Shown one piece after another: positions 1 through 11,351 of a DNA stretch of 57,114 bases. This stretch comes from Bugula neritina (taxonomy: Eukaryota > Bryozoa > Gymnolaemata > Cheilostomatida > Bugulidae), in contig CAXIUT010000050.1 of NCBI GenBank assembly GCA_964035545.1, positions 1-57,114 of the forward strand, written 5' to 3'. The notes beneath the pieces were generated by a model. That model did no database searches. It saw nothing but the letters and a program-made list of their open reading frames with translations, and was not told the origin of the DNA. Every line of letters begins with the position of its first letter. Position 1 is the first letter of the stretch. A program made the position numbers and the translations under genes.

Positions 1-140
1 CCCAACCCCAACCCCAACCCCAACCCCAACCCCAACCCCAACCCCAACCCCAACCCCAACCCCAACCCCGTTTGGGAAATGAACCCAACCCCAACCCCAA
101 CCCCAACCCCAACCCCAACCCCAACCCCAACCCCAACCCC
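1..140. repeat. Left telomere, (CCCCAA)n
   Basis: Tandem CCCCAA hexamers on the + strand, the polarity expected for the left end of a ciliate macronuclear chromosome. The array is interrupted at 70-83 by a 14-bp non-telomeric insert (GTTTGGGAAATGAA) and then resumes. Unique sequence starts at 141. Confidence 0.95.
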
Positions 141-496
141 ATAGCGATGGTTATGATATAAAGATAAATTAAAAATATGATAGAATATTTATGAATAATC
201 AATTTGTTATTGTGATAAAGATAGTTTTTTAAAATTTGAATATTTTTTTTTGTTAAGGGTTTTTATGAAGAACTTCTGGTTCTATAACATTTTAATTATA
301 ATAAATATAGTCATGGCAGCAAGATGTTATGAAGGAACGATGTTAAGTAAGTTGAATGAAGGTATTTATTTTTTTACTAGCAAAAATATTTTTATTAAAA
401 AACATCTCAACACATAAAATATAAAATAACCCTGATCTGAAATAGATTGAACTCTAACTTCCCTCCCAAATATATAATTTAAAAAGTTGTGGGAGA
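141..496. other. Subtelomeric leader, no confident gene
   Basis: AT-rich sequence between the left telomere and the ASF1 start. It holds a 56-codon + strand ORF at 265-435 that begins with a hydrophobic, signal-peptide-like stretch (MKNFWFYNILIIINIV) and ends at TGA. No family was recognised, and it may be chance or the first exon of something unresolved. The rest is presumably the ASF1 promoter and 5' UTR. Confidence 0.4.
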
Positions 497-1209
497 ATGA
501 GTTCAAGAGTCATCCTGGATAATGTATCAGTGAGCAACAACCCAGCCCCCTTCTCAAACAACATCAATATGGAGATCACCTTTACTGCCACCTGTCCCAT
601 CCCAGATCTACTTTAGTGGAAAATCATCTATGTCGGATCAGCCAAAAATTAATCATATGATCAAATCCTAGAATAATTCTAGATTGGTCCAATAGAGGAA
701 TAATCAACTATGAAATTTGTCGTGGACTGTCCTGCACCTGATTCTTCAAAGATTCCAGTGGACTAATTGATATGTACAACTAATCTTATATAGGTGTCAC
801 TGCTTTAATAATAACTGTTAGTTACAAAAACCAGGAATTCATTAGAGTTGGCTACTATGTCCACAATGTTCTCACTGAATAGCTACCCTAGTAAGAAAGA
901 AATAGTCAATCTTTTGACTTGCTGGCTAAAAATACAAAAAGGACAATATTGACAGATAAACCTAGAATAACCAAGTTTAGAATCAACTGGGGAGATCAAG
1001 GCATGAAAGAAGAAACTAACAATGCCAAAATGAGACTAGAAGAGAGTCCTAACAATTCAAATGGAAGTCTTTTAGGTCATAAAATGAAAGGAAATAGATA
1101 ATCTTTGTCAGAAAAACTGTCAACTCATGAAGAAAAAGAGTTCAACTCACAATCCCTGATGAAAAGCTAAGGCCATAACGAATAAATCAAGTTCAAATAT
1201 CCAAGATGA
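497..1209 (+). CDS. asf1: Histone H3-H4 chaperone ASF1
   Basis: ASF1 binds the H3-H4 dimer and hands it to CAF-1 or HIRA during replication-coupled and replication-independent nucleosome assembly. The 230-aa product starts MSSRVILDNVSVSNNPAPF and shows the conserved core: a beta strand ending LLQWKIIYVGS, then SYKNQEFIRVGYYVHN and the IL..KPRITKFRINW segment that contacts H3-H4. The C-terminal 70 residues are a charged, Ser-rich tail, as in many ASF1 proteins. One 20-bp intron at 774-793 (GTACAA...ATAG) must be removed to join PVDQLI to the VTALIITVSY strand. TAG and TAA codons fall at Gln-tolerant positions. The first ATG of the conserved domain is at 497 and the stop is TGA. Confidence 0.95.
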
Positions 1210-1396
1210 TTTCTTATCTTTATTTCAATCATTATTATAACATACCTTAATCGAATCATTCAGTTATCTTCATTTTCAACAGTCTATTATTCCAAATATT
1301 AGTTCTAATGAGTATTTAATTTTGAATTAGTCATCAATTAAGTTGTAACGCTTAAGCTTCAGTAGGATTTGTTTTTATTCATTTTATAATTTATAA

Positions 1397-2864
1397 ATGG
1401 TTCCTAAACCAAAATTGTCAAAATAGTAACAATAGCGTCTATAAAAATAACAAAGAATTCTGGATAGTTATAAAAAAAAATTTCTTATCCTCTTTGCTAT
1501 CTATGAAGTAGCAGTAATCATTCTCAATGGATTTTTTGTACGCCCATCTTCATACATCCTCACAACTCAACTAGACAACGCCCTCTTCACAGCAACAGCT
1601 TCGCTTCTCCTTGTACTTGCAGGTATTTCTTTCTTACATAGGATTTGGACTCTTCTTTTCATATTTGAAAAGCTACAGTTGGTCAGGACTTGGATTCACT
1701 TTATTTATCACCGCAGTCTCATTCCAAATGCATTTTCTAGTCAATGGGTTTTGGATTCGCACACATATTAACAATACCAGTACTACCTTTTCATAAACAA
1801 CCATTTCTGCCTATCTTTCAAATGAAGTATTCTCAACAAATTAACTCAATACTTTCGGAGCAACTGTAGTAGGAGCTGCAAGATGTGGATTAGCTTTAAG
1901 TATTGTATTTGCAGCTGTTGCTGGTAGAGCTGGATATCTATAAGCCTTTTTTATTGCTGTTGTTGGCAATTTTATTTACCAATTTAACGTTTAATTGACC
2001 AGTCGCTATGCAGTAGATAATGGAGGGTCGATCATGATATTCCTTTTCGCTGGAATGATGGGAACCGTTTTAGCTCTTCTGCTTTCCTATAGTCAAGGCA
2101 GTCAAATTAACGTTCACTCTCATTACTCAGCCAGTAAAATGAGTCGAGTTCTGGCTTTAATAGGTTCAGCTATCTGCTGGGTTCTTTTTCCTTCTCTCAA
2201 TATGGATATTTCTCCTCAACTCTTCACCTTCTCCCATGGAGGAATATCAACTGTTATTTGTATTTCAGTTGCAGTCGTAACGATGGTTGGTCTTTGTCTG
2301 GCAGTAGATATGAAAATATAAGTCAGAAATCTTATAACTGCACCTATCGCAGCTGGAGTTATAGTTGGAAGTTCAAGCAGCTACATATATAATCCACTTG
2401 GAGCAGCTATTTTGGGAGCTATATCAGCAGTTCTACAGTTTCTATTCAATAAACTATAAGTCAGAATGGGTATGAGACCTTTCTGGTCCAATGGCGTCTT
2501 CTTCTTATTTGCAGTTCAAGGACTAATCGGTGGAATATCTTCTGCTATTTTCAGAGCAATCAATCAAACTTCTGGTTCTTTTAGTTCTCGCTATAATTCA
2601 CTTCCAAGTTCATTGATACATGATCAAGTCGATCAACTAACAGGAACTTTTATCAGTATGGGAGTTGGTGCCTCTGGAGGTGTTCTGATGTTTCTACTGG
2701 TTCGGTTATTTAACAAAGAAAATCGCAGTACTTTTTATCAGGATAAGGGCAACTGGATAATGAATGAAACAGGTCTAATGGATTAATGGCCAGATTAATC
2801 AGAAAAAGAACTAGTCTTAGTTGAAGGTAGTTAAAATGCCTTCAAAGAACATACCTATCTTTGA
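1397..2864 (+). CDS. Rh/ammonium-transporter family membrane protein without twin histidines
   Basis: 482-aa polytopic membrane protein with about 11 hydrophobic segments, the usual length for Rh50/RhCG proteins. Family hallmarks: a GGSI motif after a DN pair, the KMSRVLALIGSAICWVLFPSLN helix (compare the Rh consensus xxFxMIGTLFLWxxWPSFN), and the APIAAGVIVGSSSSYIYNPLGA helix. Rh proteins conduct NH3 or CO2 across membranes. A 19-bp intron at 1623-1641 splits the Gly codon of LVLAGFGLFF. The two pore histidines of Rh/Amt proteins are absent: the first position reads GGSIMIF (Phe about 209) and the second reads GVFFLFAVQGLIGG where HNLHGxPGIxGG is usual. Transport may therefore be altered or lost. 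The start at 1397 gives a Gln/Lys-rich N-tail; a farther upstream start is not excluded. Confidence 0.85.
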
Positions 2865-2912
2865 CTTTATAAACTTATATTATTTACTAGTTATAATAAA
2901 AGTGTTATTATA

Positions 2913-3758
2913 TCATTTAAAAGTTTTAGACATTTCTCTGAGACTTAATCTAAACCTCTATTATTCCTTTTAACTTTTGAACAGCTTGTCTCTATCAGCT
3001 ATGGATCTAGTAGGTTGATTTGCTAAAGGATTCATGGTGAGCATGACTCTCCAATTAGAACTAAGAGGTTTGATACTTGGTTGATATGTAAAATTATGCT
3101 AGTTATTTTTATTGTATTTTTGAGATGTCAGTTATTGATAGCCTTCAGATTGTTTTGATTTCATAGTTGTTCCGAAAAGGTTATTTGAAGAAGTAAACAA
3201 AATAGCCTGTGTATCTTGAGTTTTTGTTTATAAAAAACATGGAGTTTTCAATTGAATATCTTTTTTAACTAACCTACTCTTGTCTGTTAAAGACGTTACT
3301 TTAAAGTTGCTTTGTGATTTAGACTTCTTTTGCATTTTAGGTTTAGGTTTTTATTATGTTTATTCACGATGTTAAGGATTCCCTTCAGCTGCTGCCACTT
3401 GGGTTTGAGCAAGAAACATTTATATCTAGTTCATAACCTTTGGTTTTGTCTTTGGTACTTCTACTTCTTTTTATATTTCTTATTTTTTTACTTCTAATTT
3501 TTTAGATTATTTTTATTTATTCTAATTAAGTTTAGCACTTCTCTTTGGTCTTTTATTTTTATCATTTGCTTTCTTGTTTTACTCGTTCATCAATTTTTAT
3601 AGAAAGTCTTCTTCTTCAGATGAAGACTAATATGTTATTTTCTTTTTAGGTCTATCAAGTTGTAACAATTATCGATATGATTTATGCACTGGTTTTTGAT
3701 AGACAGGTTTTAGTGAAATAGTCTTTTTTTAAGATGATAGAAGCTGATGAACTTTCAT
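2913..3758 (-). CDS. Hypothetical basic protein
   Basis: Single-exon ORF of 281 codons read with TAA/TAG as Gln, ending in TGA at 2913-2915. The product is Lys-, Gln- and Ser-rich with an acidic SSSEEED patch near residue 50. No membrane segment or known domain was seen. It lies 79 bp downstream of the UTP3 stop on the same strand and 48 bp from the convergent Rh gene. The frame is also open upstream of 3758, so the start is the first in-frame ATG beyond UTP3 and is not otherwise supported. Such Lys/Gln-rich proteins are common ciliate orphans. Confidence 0.65.
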
Positions 3759-3837
3759 GAGTGATTCTATATTAAAACTATTACCTAATTGATCAATAAA
3801 AGGATAATCTAAATATATAACTTTTTGAAATAAACTA

Positions 3838-4857
3838 TCATTTTAACTTAACAGAAGCTATCTTGCCGTACTTTAAGTTTCTTTCTCCCTAATATCCAAG
3901 ACCTGGATTTTATTTTATATAATGACCAGCAGATCTTCGTTTACTTTGAGCCTTTTCAAACTTTCCTCTCAATTTCACTCTACCATTAGCATCTACTTTC
4001 TTTCTTTTCTTTATTAAACCTTTATTCTTTAGTATTTTCTATGAAGCCAATCTACCTTCATTTTATTTGACCTTGATAAATGCAGGCTTCTTATTTGCCT
4101 TTCTTTCTTATCTTTTTTGCTGTTTTTGAATAGACTTTTCGTTATCATGCTTTTGTTTAGCTTATTAATAAAATTTTAGTCCTTTCTACATTTCTTCAAA
4201 GTTAAGTTTTCTGATTTTTTTCTTTGGTTTTTCTTCACTTATTTACTACTCATATTCCTAACTAACATCTTAATTTTCGTCATCGATTTACTCTTAATCT
4301 TCTCCAAAAGATTATTCTTACTCATCTTAGATTTAATCTTGAACAGTAGATGAATCGAATAGTTTCTTCAATTTATTGATATCTTGCTTCAAAGTTAGAG
4401 TTTGAGTGAAAATAGGATGATACTCAACATAGGGTATTCTTAGTTAACGTAATGATATCAAAGCCATCAAATAAGCTTGAATTTGAGTTTATAGAATTGT
4501 TTTTAACTTTGAATCTACTTCTTCACTAATTTTTATACCCAAATTAGCCATTCTAGCTATTTATTTGGTCAAATATCTATGAGAAAGAGTCTTTTCTGTC
4601 TCTTTTTCATCTTCTTCTTAAGACTCGTCTTCTTAATCTTGTAAATTATCTTCAGGCAAGTTATAAAGATCTTAGTGTTTGAGTTATTAAAGTTGATGTT
4701 AATAAAGTTTTTGTGCTTCTCTTTCTTCTTAATCAGATTGGGAATATTACTCTTATCCTTGCTGATAATAGTTTTATTTCTTGTTTCCCCAAGCCATAAT
4801 ATCATCCATTTGTTCATCTTCATCGGGCACAGTTCTATGTTTTTGAGTTCTAGGCAT
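3838..4857 (-). CDS. utp3: Utp3/Sas10-type small-subunit processome protein
   Basis: 339-aa single-exon protein of the Sas10/Utp3/C1D family, nucleolar factors for 18S rRNA maturation in the SSU processome. N-terminal acidic Gln-rich region; the Sas10/C1D helical segment YLMALISLRQLRIPYVEYHP, matching the family pattern YLLLK..G.P...HPVI; an acidic linker; and a basic Sas10 C-terminal domain with GRVKLRGKFEKAQSKRRSAG and a terminal ASVKLK (yeast and human end in a similar S(I/V)KLK). The exact 3-fold length with TGA at both expected places argues against introns. Yeast Sas10 is about 610 aa, so this is a short version. Confidence 0.85.
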
Positions 4858-5172
4858 CTGTTGAAATTATAATTATTTCTATCTATTCAATAAACTAAGA
4901 TTAAGAGTACTTAACAATCCTATAATAAATCTTTAAATGGATCAAATAAGAAAGATTTTGTAGAATTTAAGTTGATAATTTAGGCCGATATTAGTCGTAT
5001 TGGCTTAACTTTGGAGTGTTTTTGTTGATTATATTGATCATATCTCATGTAAAAGAACTGCCTAGCATCCATCATTTATGATAAAGCTTTATCTCGTTCT
5101 CATAGTCAATCACAACAGCTATATCCCTATCCACAAAAATAGAAAATTATTAGTAATAAAAATAGGGAAAAC
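4858..5172. other. Divergent intergenic region between UTP3 and S11 peptidase
   Basis: 315 bp, AT-rich, between two divergently transcribed genes. No ORF longer than about 30 codons, tRNA or repeat was seen. It must hold both promoters, but no specific element was recognised. Confidence 0.5.
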
Positions 5173-7050
5173 ATGTCTTAATCCATTAACAACTCCAACA
5201 AAATGATCAAAATCACACAATTCAACTCCAGCTTGCTCCTCAAATAGCGAGCCATCACTCCTGCTAGTCATCCGCACCCCCTCTCAGCTTCTCCACACCA
5301 ACACTTTACTCTCATGAAAATTAAAGAACAGTACAAAAAAAGCCATAATAAGCTAGCCATTCACCCCACACCAACATTCTAGAGCTAGACCTTAAAAGTA
5401 GACAAAGATATTAGAAATAGCAAAGATCGAAAAGATCTAAATGCATTTAGCAATCGTACATAAAAACCTGGAAAAATATTAATGACTTCTAAATGGAGAT
5501 TTAGAAAGGATTTAGGAGATCTAGATTTGCTTTCTAATTAAATAAACTGTGGATCAGTGGTAGTAGTCAAGCCATATCAGTCATAAAGCAGAACAGAAAA
5601 AACAGAAAAATAAAGTAACATTCGAACAATGCAAATTAAAAAAAAGTAGGTATTAAACAATGGAAGTTCAAAAGTTTATAGTTAAAAATAAAGAATAAGA
5701 GCCTTTTTAGAATAAAGCAAATAAGAAGTAGTCTTAAAAAAAAACATAGGTTCTCCCAGAAAAAGATATGACAGACATATTGAAGAACAAAAAAAATATC
5801 AATAAAATATATAAAAATAAAAAAGATAATGGCTATCAATTAGAAAATAGGTAAATAAAAACTATGCCAAACCTTTTTCACCTCCTGAAAATGTAACTGC
5901 TTTTGCTTACGTAATTTACTAAGCAGACAGCCAAAGAAGACCTAAGGTGAGAAAGATGAGTGCTAGAAGGCATTAATAAGGAACATAAATGAGAAAAGTG
6001 TTTCAGCATAGTTATAAAGTAATGGTTTCATTGAATAGTAGAACTGCTTTGTAGATGGCTTCACTTACAAAAATTATGACTTGTATAGTTGCTATTGAAA
6101 TAGGCAAAAAATATCATATAGATCTTAATTCTGAAGAAATTAAAATAGGATCTTTTTAGCAGAATATCGGAGGAACTTCGGCAAATATAAAAAAAGGATA
6201 AATATATACAGTTAAACAATTATTATATGGATTGATGTTACCTAGTGGAAATGATGCTAGTTTGGCTATAGCTGTTTGGGGAGGAAAGAAGTTGCTAGAA
6301 AACAAGTAACCAGGAAAATATAAAAAGAAATAAAATTATGAACGATTTATAGTTGAAATGAATGCTAAGGCAAACTAACTTAATATGGAAAAAACAAAAT
6401 ATTGTAATTCTCATGGTTTGTCTCATAGTTAAAATCGTTCTTGCTGTTTTTAATTAGCAATGCTATCGTAATATGCTATGAATAATCCCCTTTTTAGAGA
6501 GATAGTGTCAACTAAGATGTTTTAAACTTAAATAAAAATAGAAGTTGATCGGGCCTAAAGTCCAAGATCACTGATGAAAGATAGTATCAGAGATAGTAAA
6601 AATAGTATAAAACAGAAAAAGAGTATAAATTATCGTTAAAGAAATATAGAAGAAGAAAGTATGATGGAATTATAAGAACTAAAAGATACTGAAGAACAGT
6701 TTTAGGATTGGCCAATTGAAGAGTAGGAAATTTATCAAGAAGGAATGAAACAATACCTCAGTAAAACAGTCAGTTGGGAGAACACTCATCAGTTACTCCA
6801 AAATAAATCTGATTTATATATAGGTATCAAAACAGGAGTAACTACTACAGCTGGTCCTTGTCTTGCTAGTTGCTTTTAAATTAATGGAAGAAGATTTATT
6901 ATTGTGGTGCTTAATTGCAAAAGTATGAAGTACAGAATGAAAGATACTGAAATTTTAAGGAAATGGTTGTTTAGTAAAGAGGGAATAAAAAGATAAGAAA
7001 AAGGGAATTATTAGGGAAAGACTAATTATGAAGATGAGGTTACTTGTTGA
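5173..7050 (+). CDS. S11-family D-Ala-D-Ala carboxypeptidase-like protein
   Basis: Serine peptidase or penicillin-binding-protein fold related to bacterial PBP5/DacA, which trims the peptidoglycan pentapeptide. All three active-site motifs are present and in order: SxxK as ASLTK (S297, K300), SxN as LPSGND (S358, N360) and KTG as [10 protein letters not shown] (K553). The ORF is 625 codons with no intron. The first about 240 residues are a Ser/Lys/Gln-rich extension with no signal peptide visible, and a charged low-complexity insert of roughly 100 residues separates the second and third motifs. Length therefore exceeds bacterial enzymes (about 400 aa). Ciliates lack peptidoglycan, so the substrate could be ingested bacterial wall, and origin by transfer is inferred. 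The long open frame upstream of SxxK supports the start at 5173, but a shorter start is possible. Confidence 0.8.
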
Positions 7051-7193
7051 TTTTAATATCTTTAAAGTATCTTATAAAATGATTAAAATAGATTCAATAG
7101 CCTGAATTCGAATATATATATAAAATGCTTTAAATCAACAAGTAAGATATAATTCATAAGTATTTAAAATTGATATATTTATAATAGGATTGA

Positions 7194-8332
7194 TCATTAT
7201 TATACTTTAGTTTTATCTCCTCTTTTTAGATCAATAATAACTTTATCAAAGTAAGCGTCTCTTCCATTCACAGCCATTTTCACAAAGCAGTCATTGAGTT
7301 AAAGTTCAATTCTGTCATGTTTTGATCTCCTTTTCACATATTTTGGTGTATATACTCCAAACATCAAAGCATTTATCTTATCCTTTATTAAGTTGTTAAA
7401 ATCTTTCTCATTCTCAACACCAGAAGAATCATCTTCAGAATTATCCTAAGACTTCTTCTCAGATTTTTTCTCATTCTTTTTTTATTCTATTTTATGTATC
7501 TATTAAAAATCTTATGCTTTAAGGATAGCTGGATCAATCATCTTAGGATCTCTGCTGGTTCTGTTGTTATTTTGATATTCCATTAGATCATCTTCAGACC
7601 ATTCATCTTCGTCTTATTATTTATCAGAAGATTTGTGAGAAATAGCTGATTTCGTTTATTCCTTAATTTCTGCTATTGAAGTTAGTTAGGGACATTTTTC
7701 ATGTTATTTTGTCTGCTATGAGCGATTATTTAACTCAGGCTATGAGTGAGTCAAATATCTCGATGAAAATAAACCCTATTTTTTATTATTTTGAGCTTTA
7801 TCACTTATCTTTTGTAAGTTCTATGGATTGATATACTTATTTTGTTATGAAAGAATTTATTCTTTGAACGATTGATTTTTTGACTTATTTTTCGATGAAT
7901 GGCTTTCTTCTTTCTTTGATTTAGCAGTTCCTTCTGATTTACTTCCATTAGATAGTCTTTCTTCTTGGGTCAATTTACTTCTAGGAGACTATTTTTTTTC
8001 CTTTGCTGAAATTTTACTCCTCTTTTTTGTTTATTTATTAATTCCAAAATCTTGGTCATGTCTATTTTGAGCTGCTTTATCGAAAAAATCAGCCTGATGG
8101 TTTAGATGATATTTAACAGCCTAAATAATATTTTAATTACATTGATGAAGGTGAGAGCTTTTTCATTACTCAAAGATTATAGTTTATATTATTTTTTGTG
8201 GGCAGTTAACAAGTCAAATTCCATTTGATTAATGATTTCAAGGTAAAATCGATGAACAGAGTACATATTCTGGTACATTTTTTGTCCTGGTTTGTGGGTA
8301 TCGCCTGTTTCCTCTTTTTTAATTTATTTCAT
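7194..8332 (-). CDS. Hypothetical charged protein
   Basis: 372-aa protein after removing one 20-bp intron at 8121-8140 (donor GTAATT, acceptor TTTAG on the minus strand). Without removal the frame hits TGA. An N-terminal helical segment (YSVHRFYLEIINQMEFDLL) is followed by a Lys/Ser-rich linker, an acidic patch (QQDEDEWSEDDLMEY) and a more ordered C-terminal part with FGVYTPKYVKRRSKHDRIEL. No family was recognised. The ATG is only 26 bp from the telomere-like array at 8359-8434. Confidence 0.7.
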
Positions 8333-8358
8333 TTGTCTTCTTCTCTTTGATTTATGCT

Positions 8359-8434
8359 CCCAACCCCAACCCCAACCCCAACCCCCAACCCCAACCCCAA
8401 CCCCAACCCCAACACCCAACCCAAACCCAACCCC
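8359..8434. repeat. Interstitial telomere-like repeat (C4A2, degenerate)
   Basis: About 12 CCCCAA units on the + strand, with extra or missing bases (a C5 unit, AACACCC, CCAAACCC). It lies between the divergent starts of an unknown gene (ATG at 8332, minus) and the CBM20 gene (ATG at 8740, plus). Degeneracy unlike the perfect arrays elsewhere suggests an old internal tract rather than a fresh chromosome end. Confidence 0.85.
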
Positions 8435-8739
8435 TTATATCTTTTAAAAATGTCCAATTGTAATTATAGTTATTGAAATGATAAATAAGATCCAAAAAAC
8501 AGAATAAATCTATTTTAAGTGCTTTAGTAAATAATGCAAAATAAAATTATTTGGAATACATTTCCTTTTGAATTATTTGTATTAAGCTATTGTTATATTA
8601 TTGTATCCTCAACTATTTTTGTTAAATATCAATATTAAGACAAGTTATTTTAAATTTCATTAGATAAAAAAGTTTTGATATCTATGACTCTTAGTTATAA
8701 GCTTTTTAATGAAAAATAAAGACGATTTAATTATATTTG

Positions 8740-11208
8740 ATGATCGAATTAGTGTTTTCTGTCAGTGCCAATACTAATCTAGGCGAGCATGTTCATGTAG
8801 TAGGGGCAATTTCCTAACTAGGTAAATGGAATCCTCAAGCTTCTTTTCAACTCAAATATAACAAATAAAAATGGAAAGGACGACTGTGTATCTCCTCTAC
8901 AGGTTTATTATTTCATATTAAGATAACAAAATAGAGTTTAAACTCATAAAAATCAAAGGAAATGGAGAAGTAGAATGGTAATAATTTCCTAATAATGCCA
9001 ATCGTAAATTTAAGTTCAAATTTTCAAGTAAAATTCATATGATATGGAACTAACATAAAGGTAGAGTCGATTCCATTAACAGCAGCTATAAATCAAAAGG
9101 AATACCAGCTCTAAGTAAATATTTCTTAATATAGTGCTGAAGAAAGAGAAAGAAATAGTCAAAATTTACGAGGAATTTGACCCATATTCTGAGGCGCATG
9201 AAGATAGCGAATAGTAGAATGAAGAATTCATGCATGTTCCACGTAAAATGAGTGATAAGATATAAATAAACAATAAAGATCTTTAAAAGGTATACTACAG
9301 AAATAGTTCTCTTTAAAATATGTCCGGATTATCTAAAAAAACTAAAATATATGTAGTTAGCGATTAGGTTTAAAATTTACAACCTTACTGTCAAAAGCTA
9401 TAAGAAGAACTTCATAATTTATCTGTTAACTATTATACTCGATGGATAACAGTAGACTGTATCAAAGGGAATGGTGAAAGTTACATTAAAAAGATGAGAA
9501 AGAGAGGTTCCATTTATGATATCAGAGCTTAATAGTTATACTTTAGATATCTCTGCAGTGGACTAAGTTATTTTATAGTTTTGGACATCGATGTTGCTTT
9601 GCAATTGATTAAAACGCTTACTTCTGTCAGTTGTTGTCTGTTTTTATCTTCTAATCAGTATGATCGAGTAATATCTGTTCTACCTGAATTATCTTCAATC
9701 GATCTCATCTGTTTTGATTCAAATAAGGCCAATCATGACTTTTACTCTTATCTCAAGAAAAAGGATAAAGGTTTAGTTGAATAAGATAGTTAAAAAGAAT
9801 CATTAAATACTGAAAAACCTTCTATTGAGTCTATAGTAGTTGAACTTCAAAAACTAAAGTTCAAAGAATAAGAAATCCTTAGCACAGGAAAGTAGATATC
9901 ATAGAGATAGTTGATTGAAGTGATTGGTCGAAATAAAGATGTTCTCATTGTTGATTAAATGATAGCTAAGAATAAAAAAAAGTTATTTATTGGTTAAGGT
10001 AATAAAAAACAATATTATTCTATGATGATTATTATTTGTAAATAAGAGATTCCTGAATAGTTAGATGAACTTATGGAATAAAGGAACAATGTTTTTATTT
10101 CTTAAAACTTTTAAAAAATAAGGCTTTAAAATAAAATTTACTTTCCTCTCAAAAGTTTTAGATAGATAATTGATCATTTAAAAGTTAAAGCCAAAGTTTA
10201 TCAGCAATCCCAAGGAGGATAAATCATCTAAAAAGATCATTCTTTGGTATATTATCTACCAACAGGCAAGGAGGACATTGCTATTGTAGTTGAAAAATAA
10301 TGCAGAAAGGTCGTATAAAATTATTAGTTTGTAAAAATATCTAGAAAAGGTATAAGGGTAAAAGTTAGTTGGAGTCTATCTAAAGAAGCTCGACTACTCA
10401 GAACTCTATGTGAACTAAAGGAGATGGATAGTGGTTTATTGGGAGATTTCAACCTTATAACAGGGACTACTTGTTTCCAGCACATAAAAGAAGAAATTAA
10501 GTTGTTAGTCGAGTTAATGCCCAGGCTATTTATAAATCGGTAAAAGACTCATATTCATGAATATGAACTCTAAGTTAGTGGTAAAAATACTGCCAAAACT
10601 ACTTCATAATCGTTACAATGATAATATAACTTTGATTGTGATATGACAAATAAAATGCCATCAGGTCCTTCTTTTAGACGCAATGAAGATCTAAGAAAAG
10701 ACATTATCAAAAACACCAGCATGCATGAAGAAAGACCATAAAATTTAGATCTTTCAAGCATACCGAGACTGGCATTCCAACCTAAATAAGCTCGAGATGA
10801 ATCTTGTCTATCAACCGAAAGAAATATGAAATTTAAATGCGAACAGTTATCAGAAAAGATGGAAGAACTTGCTTCTGAAGTTAAACTTACCAGATAGGAA
10901 TTCAGAGTATCAATATTTTTATGAAGGAACTCCTCGATTTAACCTCATTTTTGAGAAATAGTTTGGTCTACGAAAAACTCTATGGAATGAAAGGTTAACT
11001 AGATGGAAGACTTCGAGGCTTATAAACCCAAATCAGAGATGGCAAATAATCAGCTCACGATCGATATAAATAAGTAAGAAAGGACTGTGGAATTCTTTGG
11101 GATCAGACGTAACAACTTAGACCCAACCCCAACCCCAACCCCAACCCCAACCCCAACCCCAACCCCAACCCCAACCCCAACCCCAACCCCAACCCCTAGT
11201 CTTTTTGA
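8740..11208 (+). CDS. CBM20 starch-binding-domain protein with in-frame TGA
   Basis: Residues 1-105 form a CBM20 domain, which binds starch or glycogen: HVHVVGAISQLGKWNPQASF, then DNKIEFKLIKIKGNGEVEWQ and KFKFSSKIHMIWN. Three 20-bp introns are required: 8903-8922, 9115-9134 and 10907-10926. The rest is a long, alpha-helical region of unknown function, partly Lys/Gln-rich. An in-frame TGA at 10619-10621 (codon 614) interrupts the frame; the same frame then stays open for 189 more codons, through the third intron and the telomere-like array at 11122-11196 (read as Asn-Pro repeats), to TGA at 11206. Either the gene ends at 10621 and a second short one starts at 10643, or one ORF carries a nonsense codon, sequence error or readthrough. 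Confidence 0.7.
11122..11196. repeat. Interstitial telomeric repeat (CCCCAA)12
   Basis: Near-perfect hexamers on the + strand. They are in frame with the 3' part of the CBM20 ORF, which would read through them as Pro-Asn repeats to a TGA 10 bp beyond. The polarity is that of a left chromosome end, but the flanks are occupied on both sides. Confidence 0.9.
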
Positions 11209-11351
11209 TAATAATGATAACTGATTTTGTTACAACAATATTAGAACTATTTATCAAATTTAAATTAAACTATTTTTATTCAATAAAATTGACTTTATTT
11301 ATCAAATTGCTAACTAACTTTATTTGGCTTATAACTATATTTAAACAACAG

